Positions 58,026 to 64,000 of a DNA stretch of 64,000 nucleotides are shown here, in pieces. Within the stretch, counting starts at the first letter, position 1. Each line of letters opens with the position of its first letter. The translations under genes were made by a program, and so were the position numbers. The notes under the pieces were generated by a model that saw only the letters and a list, made by a program, of their open reading frames with translations, did not search any database and was not told the origin of the DNA. The stretch comes from Methylobacterium dankookense (GTDB lineage Bacteria > Pseudomonadota > Alphaproteobacteria > Rhizobiales > Beijerinckiaceae), in NCBI RefSeq assembly GCF_902141855.1, contig NZ_CABFVH010000010.1, positions 1 to 64,000 on the forward strand, given 5' to 3'.

Positions 58026-58079
58026 ACCGCGTCGCGACCACGCCGGCCCCGTACAGGACCCGAACCGGAAAGCCTCATC

Positions 58080-59324
58080 ATGGCGGACACTTCCGAGACA
58101 TCCGAGCGCTTGATCGCCCCGGTGCCGCGGATCACGATCCAGGCGTTCTGCGAAACGGCGGAGACGGCTGCCGCCATCGAGGCGGCCGGCACGGACCGGC
58201 GCATGCAGAAGGCCCATCTGAAGGTGCAGATGGGCGGGGCCGCCGCGGCGGTCGAGGCCTATCGCAGCGCGCCGACGCCCAACGTCATCATCATCGAGAC
58301 GCAGGGGCCGAAATCGAAGCCGCTGGAGCATCTCGACGCGCTCGCCGAGGTCTGCGACGAGGGCACCCGCGTCCTCGTGATCGGGCACGTCAACGACGTC
58401 GCGCTCTACCGCCAGTTCATCCAGCGCGGCGTCAGCGACTACCTGATGGTGCCGCTGGAGCCGCTGACGCTGATCACCTCGGTGTCCGACCTCTTCACCG
58501 CGCCGGGCGTCAAGCCGGTCGGCCGCACCATCGCCGTCTACGGCGTGCGCGGCGGCATCGGCGCCTCGACGGTGGCGCACAACCTCGCCTGGTCGATGGC
58601 CCGCGGCCAGAAGCTCCAGACGGTGATCGCCGACCTCGACATCGCCTTCGGCACCGCGAGCCTCAACTTCAACCAGGATCCGCCCCAGGGCATCGCCGAG
58701 GCGGTCTTCGCGCCGGAGCGCCTCGATTCGGCGCTCGTCGAGCGCCTGCTCTCGAAGTGCAGCGACAATCTCAGCCTGCTCTCGGCGCCCGCGAGCCTCG
58801 ATCGCACCATCGACCTCTCCGAGCCCGCCTTCGACGGGCTCATCGACCACCTGCGCGCGGCGGTGCCCTGCATCGTGCTCGACGTGCCGCATCAATGGTC
58901 GGCCTGGACGAAGCGGGTCCTGACCGGCGCCGACGACCTCATCGTGGTGGCCGGCCCAGACCTGACCTGCCTGCGCAACGCCAAGAACGTGCTCGGCGCC
59001 CTGCAGCACGGCCGGCCGAACGACCGCGCCCCCCGCGTGGTGCTGAACGGCGTCGGCATGGCCAAGCGGCCGGAAATCGGCGCGGCGGAATTCGCCAAGG
59101 CGCTCGAGGTGCCGCTCGCGGCCGCCATCCCGTTCGATCCGGGCCTGTTCGGCACCGCCGCGAATAACGGGCAGATGGTGGCCGAGGTGCAGCCCAATTC
59201 CAAGGCGACCGAGATCTTCGCCGAGCTCGCCGCCTCGGTGCTCGGCCGTCCCGAGACGCGCCGCAGCCGTGCGAACCTGTTCGAGCCGCTTCTCGCCAAG
59301 CTCGCGCGGCGCAAGGCCTCCTGA
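58080..59324 (+). CDS. cpaE: Tad pilus localisation ATPase-like protein CpaE/TadZ
   Basis: 414 residues. Receiver-like N-terminal domain (about 15-130), then a MinD/ParA-type domain. The Walker A position reads GVRGGIGASTVAHNLAW, with the conserved lysine replaced, as usual in CpaE. A DLDIAFG segment follows. It localises the pilus machine at a cell pole. Starts 54 bp after cpaD. Confidence 0.92.
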   Translation: MADTSETSERLIAPVPRITIQAFCETAETAAAIEAAGTDRRMQKAHLKVQMGGAAAAVEAYRSAPTPNVIIIETQGPKSKPLEHLDALAEVCDEGTRVLVIGHVNDVALYRQFIQRGVSDYLMVPLEPLTLITSVSDLFTAPGVKPVGRTIAVYGVRGGIGASTVAHNLAWSMARGQKLQTVIADLDIAFGTASLNFNQDPPQGIAEAVFAPERLDSALVERLLSKCSDNLSLLSAPASLDRTIDLSEPAFDGLIDHLRAAVPCIVLDVPHQWSAWTKRVLTGADDLIVVAGPDLTCLRNAKNVLGALQHGRPNDRAPRVVLNGVGMAKRPEIGAAEFAKALEVPLAAAIPFDPGLFGTAANNGQMVAEVQPNSKATEIFAELAASVLGRPETRRSRANLFEPLLAKLARRKAS

Positions 59325-59363
59325 CCGTGATCACCCGAACCCGCACGGGCAAGGATCCCCAGC

Positions 59364-60809
59364 ATGTTCGGTAGAAGGCAGAACGTCGCCCAGCCCGCCG
59401 CGCCGGCGCGCCCGCAGGCACAGGCGAAGGCCTCGGCGCCCGTCCTGATCCAGGACGACGCGCCGCCCCGGCGCGTGGAGCCGGTCGCGCCCTCCGTCTC
59501 CGTCCAGGTGGAGAGCCCGCGCTCCGAGGAATACTACCGCACGAAGAGCATGATCTTCGGCGCGCTGATCGAAGCCATCGACCTCGCCCAGCTCTCGCGC
59601 CTCGACGCCGAGACTGCCCGCGAGGAGATCCGCGACATCGTCTCGGAGATCATCGGCCTCAAGAACATCGTCCTCTCCATCGCCGAGCAGGAGGAGCTGC
59701 TCGACGACATCTGCAACGACGTCCTCGGCTACGGCCCGCTGGAGCCCCTGCTCGCCCGCGACGACATCTCCGACGTCATGGTCAACGGCGCCAACCGCGC
59801 CTTCATCGAGGTCGGCGGCAAGATCCAGCTCACCAACGTGCGCTTCCGCGACAACCAGCAGCTGATGAACATCTGTCAGCGCATCGTGAGCCAGGTGGGC
59901 CGACGCGTGGACGACGCTTCGCCGATCTGCGACGCGCGCCTGCCCGACGGCTCCCGCGTCAACGTGATCGCGCCGCCGCTCGCCATCGACGGGCCGGCAC
60001 TCACCATCCGAAAGTTCAAGAAGGACAAGCTCACCCTCGACCAGCTCGTGCGCTTCGGCGCGATCTCGCCCGAGGGCGCCGAGATCCTCAAGATCATCGG
60101 CAAGAGCCGCTGCAACGTGGTCATCTCGGGCGGCACGGGCTCGGGCAAGACGACCCTGCTCAACTGCCTGACCGCCTATATCGAGCACGACGAGCGCGTC
60201 ATCACCTGCGAGGACGCGGCCGAGCTGCAATTGCAGCAGCCGCACGTGGTCCGCCTCGAAACCCGGCCGCCCAACATGGAGGGCCAGGGCCAGGTCACCA
60301 TGCGCGACCTCGTCAAGAACTGCCTGCGCATGCGGCCCGAGCGCATCATCGTCGGCGAGGTGCGCGGCCCGGAGGCGTTCGACCTCCTCCAGGCCATGAA
60401 TACCGGCCATGACGGCTCGATGGGCACGCTCCACGCGAACTCGCCGCGCGAGTGCCTGTCGCGTATCGAATCGATGATCTCGATGGGCGGCTTCACCCTG
60501 CCCTCGAAGACGCTGCGCGAGATGATCGTCGGCTCGATCGACGTGATCATCCAGGCGATGCGCCTGCGCGACGGCTCGCGCCGCATCACCCACATCACCG
60601 AGGTGATCGGGATGGAGGGCGACGTCATCACGACGCAGGACATCTTCCTCTACGACATCATCGGCGAGGACGCGAACGGCCGCCTGATCGGCAAGCACCG
60701 CTCGACGGGCGTCGGCCGGCCGAAATTCTGGGAGCGGGCGCGCTATTACGGCCTGGAGAAGCGGCTCGGCGAGGCCCTCGACGCCGCCGAGATGGGATCA
60801 GAGCCGTGA
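59364..60809 (+). CDS. cpaF: Tad pilus assembly ATPase CpaF/TadA
   Basis: 481 residues, secretion-superfamily ATPase. Walker A GGTGSGKTTLLN, Asp box CEDAAELQLQQPHVVRLETR, Walker B IIVGEVRGPEAFDLLQAMNTGHDG and His box TLHANSPRECLSRIESM are intact. It powers pilus extension and retraction. A disordered Ala/Pro-rich head precedes the fold. Its last bases overlap the tadB GTG. Confidence 0.96.
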   Translation: MFGRRQNVAQPAAPARPQAQAKASAPVLIQDDAPPRRVEPVAPSVSVQVESPRSEEYYRTKSMIFGALIEAIDLAQLSRLDAETAREEIRDIVSEIIGLKNIVLSIAEQEELLDDICNDVLGYGPLEPLLARDDISDVMVNGANRAFIEVGGKIQLTNVRFRDNQQLMNICQRIVSQVGRRVDDASPICDARLPDGSRVNVIAPPLAIDGPALTIRKFKKDKLTLDQLVRFGAISPEGAEILKIIGKSRCNVVISGGTGSGKTTLLNCLTAYIEHDERVITCEDAAELQLQQPHVVRLETRPPNMEGQGQVTMRDLVKNCLRMRPERIIVGEVRGPEAFDLLQAMNTGHDGSMGTLHANSPRECLSRIESMISMGGFTLPSKTLREMIVGSIDVIIQAMRLRDGSRRITHITEVIGMEGDVITTQDIFLYDIIGEDANGRLIGKHRSTGVGRPKFWERARYYGLEKRLGEALDAAEMGSEP

Positions 60810-61783
60810 ACCTCGCAGGCAACCTCCCCCTCGCGGCCGGGCTGCTCGCCCTCGCGGTCGCCGGAATCGTCTACGTCGTGCTGCTGCCGCTCCTCACCGG
60901 CGAGCGCCGGGCGGCGCAGCGGCTGAAGACCATCAGCGTGCCGAGCGCGAGCGGCGCCGTGCGCAGCGCGACGGTCAACCGCCGCGACCAGATCGCCAAG
61001 ACCCTCAACGAGATCGAGGCGAAGTCGAAGGGCGCCACCAAGGTCACGCTGGAGCTGAAGATCGCCCGCGCCGGCCTGCCCTGGACGGTGCGCACCTTCT
61101 GGACCGTCTCGGGGGGCATCGGCGCGGTGCTCGGCCTGATCCTCCTGATGATCACCGAGAGCCCGCTCGTCGCCCTCGGCGGCGTGTTCGTGGGCGCGCT
61201 CGGCGTGCCGCAATACATCCTGCGCAGCATGCGCCTGCGCCGCATCGCCAAGTTCAACAAGGAATTGCCGAACGCGGTCGACGTCATCGTGCGCGGCATC
61301 CGGACCGGCATCCCGGTCGGCGACTGCTTCCGCATGGTCTCGCGCGAGGCCGAGGAACCGGTGCGCAGCGAGTTCCGCACCATCATCGAGACGCAGGCGC
61401 TCGGCCTCTCCCTCGGCGATTCGGTGAGCCGCCTCTACGAGCGCGTGCCGGTGCCGGAGGTGAACTTCTTCTCGATCGTGATCAACATCCAGCAGCAATC
61501 GGGCGGCAACCTCTCGGAGGCGCTGAGCAACCTGTCGCGCGTGCTGCGCGAGCGGCGCAAGATGGCCGGCAAGGTCCAGGCGATGAGCATGGAGGCCAAG
61601 GCCTCCGCCTCGATCATCGCGGCGCTGCCCTTCGGCGTCGCCGGCATCACCACGCTGACGAGCCCGGACTACATCTCGCTGCTCTGGACGACCGATGCGG
61701 GCAAGATCGCCCTCGTCGGCTCGGCCCTGTGGATGGCCTGCGGGATCTTCACGATCAAGAAGATGATCGCCTTCGACTTCTGA
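60806..61783 (+). CDS. tadB: Tad pilus inner-membrane platform protein TadB
   Basis: 325 residues, T2SS-F type, with four predicted membrane helices: one near the N-terminus, a pair at about 95-140 (GGIGAVLGLILLMITES), and a C-terminal pair. The cytoplasmic domain has LPNAVDVIVRGIRTGIPVGDCF and the conserved NIQQQSGGNLSEALSNLSRVLRERRKM. GTG start overlapping cpaF. Confidence 0.93.
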   Translation: MNLAGNLPLAAGLLALAVAGIVYVVLLPLLTGERRAAQRLKTISVPSASGAVRSATVNRRDQIAKTLNEIEAKSKGATKVTLELKIARAGLPWTVRTFWTVSGGIGAVLGLILLMITESPLVALGGVFVGALGVPQYILRSMRLRRIAKFNKELPNAVDVIVRGIRTGIPVGDCFRMVSREAEEPVRSEFRTIIETQALGLSLGDSVSRLYERVPVPEVNFFSIVINIQQQSGGNLSEALSNLSRVLRERRKMAGKVQAMSMEAKASASIIAALPFGVAGITTLTSPDYISLLWTTDAGKIALVGSALWMACGIFTIKKMIAFDF

Positions 61784-61829
61784 CCTCCGAGGCCGGCGCA
61801 GCCCGGCCCCATGCAGGCTCCCGAGCGCC

Positions 61830-62801
61830 ATGATCGACCTGATCGCCGCCAAGCTCCTCGACGCGCGGTTCATGAGCACCGCGCTCACCGCGATCGCGGC
61901 GGCCGCCACCGCCTTCGCCGTCGCGCAGCCCTTCCTGGAGACCGATCGGCTCGGCAAGCGCATGAAGCTCGTCAGCGACGAGCGCGAGCAGATCCGCCGG
62001 CGCGAGCGCGAGCGCATGGGCACCGGCAAGGTCTCGATCCGGGCCGAGCAGAAGGCCTACATGAAGGACGTGGTCGAGCGCTTCGACCTGCGCCGCTGGC
62101 TCGGCACCGAGACCGCCAAGATCAAGCTGCTGCAGGCGGGCTATCGCGGGCCGCAGGCGGAGACCGCGTTCCTGTTCTTCCGCCTCGTCGCCCCGGTGGT
62201 GCTGACGCTGGGCTCGATCTTCTACTTCTTCGTGATCGAGGTGCTCGACCAGCCCTATCTGGTCCGCACCGCCCTGGTGATCGCCGCGTCCTATCTCGGC
62301 ATCAAGGCGCCGGAGCTGTTCCTGATCAACAGCGCCAAGAAGCGCCAGGCCGAGGTGCGCAAGGCCTGGCCCGACGCCCTCGACCTGACGCTCATCTGCG
62401 TCGAATCCGGCATGGCCGTCGAGCACGCCTTCAAGAAGGTGAGCACCGAGATCGCGGTCTCCTCCGTGGTGCTGGCCGAGGAGCTGGCCCTGATGACCGC
62501 GGAGATGTCCTACCTGCCAGACCGGCGCCAAGCCTACGAGAACCTGAGCACGCGCATCGGCATCGAGCCCGTGAAGGCGGTCTCCACCGCCCTGATCCAG
62601 GCCGAGCGCTACGGCACGCCGATCGGCCAGGCCCTGCGCGTGCTCGCCCAGGAGAGCCGAGACCAGCGCATGACCGAGGCCGAGAAGAAGGCCGCGGCCC
62701 TGCCGCCGAAGCTCACCGTGCCGATGATCCTGTTCTTCCTGCCAGTGCTGTTCGTGGTGATCATCACCCCGGCGGTGATCCAGATCATGCGGGCGAACTG
62801 A
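61830..62801 (+). CDS. tadC: Tad pilus inner-membrane platform protein TadC
   Basis: 323 residues, T2SS-F type like TadB but with longer first cytoplasmic segment. Platform motif WPDALDLTLICVESGMAVEHAF and ALIQAERYGTPIGQALRVLAQESRDQRM. C-terminal hydrophobic pair ends IIMTPAVIQIMR-like. It probably forms a heteromer with TadB. Follows tadB by 46 bp; tadD, tadE and tadF are not in the window. Confidence 0.92.
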   Translation: MIDLIAAKLLDARFMSTALTAIAAAATAFAVAQPFLETDRLGKRMKLVSDEREQIRRRERERMGTGKVSIRAEQKAYMKDVVERFDLRRWLGTETAKIKLLQAGYRGPQAETAFLFFRLVAPVVLTLGSIFYFFVIEVLDQPYLVRTALVIAASYLGIKAPELFLINSAKKRQAEVRKAWPDALDLTLICVESGMAVEHAFKKVSTEIAVSSVVLAEELALMTAEMSYLPDRRQAYENLSTRIGIEPVKAVSTALIQAERYGTPIGQALRVLAQESRDQRMTEAEKKAAALPPKLTVPMILFFLPVLFVVIITPAVIQIMRAN

Positions 62802-62822
62802 CGTCCGGACAGTCACGAACGA

Positions 62823-62851
62823 TTGACAGGCGGCCGCGCTCCGGCCTATGC
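62823..62851 (+). promoter_or_regulatory. Sigma-70-type promoter for rplU-rpmA
   Basis: TTGACA (62823-62828), 17-bp spacer, CTATGC (62846-62851), close to the alphaproteobacterial consensus TTGAC-N17-CTATAT. It leaves a leader of roughly 135 nt before rplU that could carry autogenous control; no specific fold identified. Confidence 0.6.
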
Positions 62852-62992
62852 ACCCGCCACCACGCGCGGCTTCCTCGCAGAAGTCCGCGCGTTTCGCGTT
62901 GCTGCCCGCGGCTCTCCGCAGGCGCGACACAACTGAACAAGAAGCCGGTCCAGGGGCTCGCCCCGGAGGCCGTTCGAGAACACGAGAGAACG

Positions 62993-63307
62993 ATGTTCGC
63001 AGTCATCAAGACGGGCGGCAAGCAGTACCGCGTCGCCGCCAACGACACCATCACCGTCGCCACCCTCCCCGGTGAGGCCGGCGCCTCGATCGAGTTCGGC
63101 GAGATCCTGCTGTTCACCGACGGCGCGGGCGCGACCCAGGTCGGCGCACCGACCCTGTCTGGCATCACGGTCACCGGCGAGATCGTCTCGCACGGCCGCG
63201 ACAAGAAGGTCATCGCCTTCAAGAAGCGCCGCCGGCAGAACTCGCGCCGCAAGCGCGGCCACCGTCAGGCCCACACCGTCGTGCGCATCACTGGCATTCA
63301 GGCCTGA
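62993..63307 (+). CDS. rplU: 50S ribosomal protein L21
   Basis: 104 residues starting [20 protein letters not shown], with the RNA-binding [23 protein letters not shown] segment near the end. Complete. Upstream in-frame codons run back through tadC and are not coding. First gene of rplU-rpmA. Confidence 0.98.
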   Translation: MFAVIKTGGKQYRVAANDTITVATLPGEAGASIEFGEILLFTDGAGATQVGAPTLSGITVTGEIVSHGRDKKVIAFKKRRRQNSRRKRGHRQAHTVVRITGIQA

Positions 63308-63393
63308 TCGCACTTCCGCAGGGCGCGTAGGGGTCCGTTCCGGGGCCCCGTCCGCGACCGCATCCACCCAACCCAGAATTCGGAGCAACTCCC

Positions 63394-63675
63394 ATGGCAC
63401 ACAAAAAGGCTGGCGGCTCGTCCCGCAACGGTCGCGACTCGGAAGGCCGGCGCCTCGGCGTCAAGAAGTTCGGCTCGGAGGCCGTCATTCCGGGCAACAT
63501 CATCGTGCGCCAGCGCGGCACCAAATGGCACCCCGGCGCCAATGTCGGCATGGGCAAGGATCATACCCTGTTCGCCCTCGTCCCCGGCAAGGTGCAGTTC
63601 GAGACGCGCCGCGGGCGCGCCTTCGTAGCGGTGATCCCGGCCCAAGAATCCCAGGTTCTTGAGGCTGCAGAGTAA
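63394..63675 (+). CDS. rpmA: 50S ribosomal protein L27
   Basis: 93 residues starting [20 protein letters not shown], with [27 protein letters not shown], the typical L27 core; its N-terminal tail reaches the peptidyl-transferase centre. It follows rplU by 86 bp. Confidence 0.98.
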   Translation: MAHKKAGGSSRNGRDSEGRRLGVKKFGSEAVIPGNIIVRQRGTKWHPGANVGMGKDHTLFALVPGKVQFETRRGRAFVAVIPAQESQVLEAAE

Positions 63676-63790
63676 CGGCGGGCGCCTGACAGGCGAAGCG
63701 AGCGTCCCGCCGGTGTCCCAGACGACCCGGCAGAGACGTTCCCGCTGAGACCCGCGCAAATCGCGCGGGTCCGGGACCGGACGGAGCAGC

Positions 63791-63822
63791 GGGGAGGATG
63801 GGGCACCATCCTCCCCTTCGTC
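63791..63822 (+). terminator. Probable terminator after rplU-rpmA
   Basis: Eleven-bp stem GGGGAGGATGG/CCATCCTCCCC (63791-63801 with 63806-63816), followed by TTCGTC. A second 9-bp hairpin lies just upstream (63749-63757 with 63763-63771). Confidence 0.6.
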
Positions 63823-63867
63823 GTCTCAAGGCGCGGCACGCAAGGCGGCCGCCTCGGAGGTGACCCG

Positions 63868-64000
63868 ATGTTCCCGGACCTGACTCGCGACGACGTCTTC
63901 CGGATCGAGACGCGCCGTCTCTGGCTGCGCTGGCCCCGCGCCCGGGATGCGGAGGCCATCACCCGGCTCGCGGGCGAGCGGGAGGTGGCCGAGATGACGG
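63868..64000 (+). CDS. GNAT-family N-acetyltransferase, N-terminal part (3' end outside window)
   Basis: The first 44 codons are present, from ATG 63868 with GGAGG seven bases before it. The sequence IETRRLWLRWPRARDAEAITRL is the usual first strand and helix of RimJ/RimL-type GNAT proteins, followed by EREVAEMT. Acceptor unknown. Commonly found after rpmA in this group, so it may be co-transcribed in part. Confidence 0.75.
   Translation, partial: MFPDLTRDDVFRIETRRLWLRWPRARDAEAITRLAGEREVAEMT

Overview
The window looks like chromosomal DNA of a Methylobacterium-type alphaproteobacterium (Hyphomicrobiales). It is very GC-rich and has compact operons. It carries methylsuccinyl-CoA dehydrogenase of the ethylmalonyl-CoA pathway, phasins and an intracellular PHB depolymerase, the RegB/RegA redox pair, an Ohr/OhrR pair, NdvA, a Tad/Cpa pilus locus and TTAA-N7-TTAA sites of the CtrA type. 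I see no rRNA, tRNA, CRISPR array, prophage or insertion sequence. The assignment rests on recognised protein families only, since no search was run.

Layout. 1-9.5 kb: the end of a degenerate multi-NBD ABC-type protein, a GT87 glycosyltransferase, aroK-aroB divergent from a small membrane protein and xerD, ohr divergent from ohrR, a soluble cytochrome c and a GlcD-like FAD oxidase. 9.6-17.3 kb: a four-carbon sugar acid island (denD, otnK, otnI, ltnD and an MFS permease on the minus strand; a LacI regulator and otnC on the plus strand). Two perfect palindromic operators lie between the divergent units. Together these genes would convert L-threonate and D-erythronate to dihydroxyacetone phosphate and CO2. 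17.5-21.5 kb: three outer-membrane barrel proteins, a proline-rich small protein and an HNH nuclease. 22-33 kb: an MscS-type channel, a CAP-domain lipoprotein, an orphan MotA/MotB pair, the NdvA glucan exporter, YihY, an EamA transporter and mcd. 33-44 kb: a GGDEF-EAL protein, small secreted and cytosolic proteins, a glycosyltransferase, two phasin-type proteins, an AmiC amidase and PBP1a. 44-52.9 kb: a VapBC-type toxin-antitoxin pair, a probable small RNA, purS-purQ, regA/regB, phaZ, a YgjP-type metallopeptidase and a phosphomannomutase. 52.9-62.8 kb: Tad pilus genes (an orphan CpaC-N protein, pilA, cpaA-F, tadB, tadC). 62.9-64 kb: rplU-rpmA and the start of a GNAT acetyltransferase.

The genes fall into several functional groups: C4 sugar acid catabolism; PHB and acetyl-CoA metabolism (mcd, phasins, phaZ); surface attachment (Tad pilus, NdvA, OMPs, c-di-GMP enzyme); and peroxide or redox sensing. 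Intergenic space is rich in short palindromic repeats. A family of about 115 bp has at least three recognisable copies, two of them alignable over nearly their full length.

The observations I think most deserve follow-up are a possible unannotated minus-strand small RNA at 44.9 kb (promoter, CtrA-like box, anti-Shine-Dalgarno segment and terminator), the tandem operators of the sugar-acid regulator, the dyad in the phasin promoter, the repeat family and the degenerate ABC protein at the left edge. No wholly new multi-gene system could be demonstrated from sequence alone.
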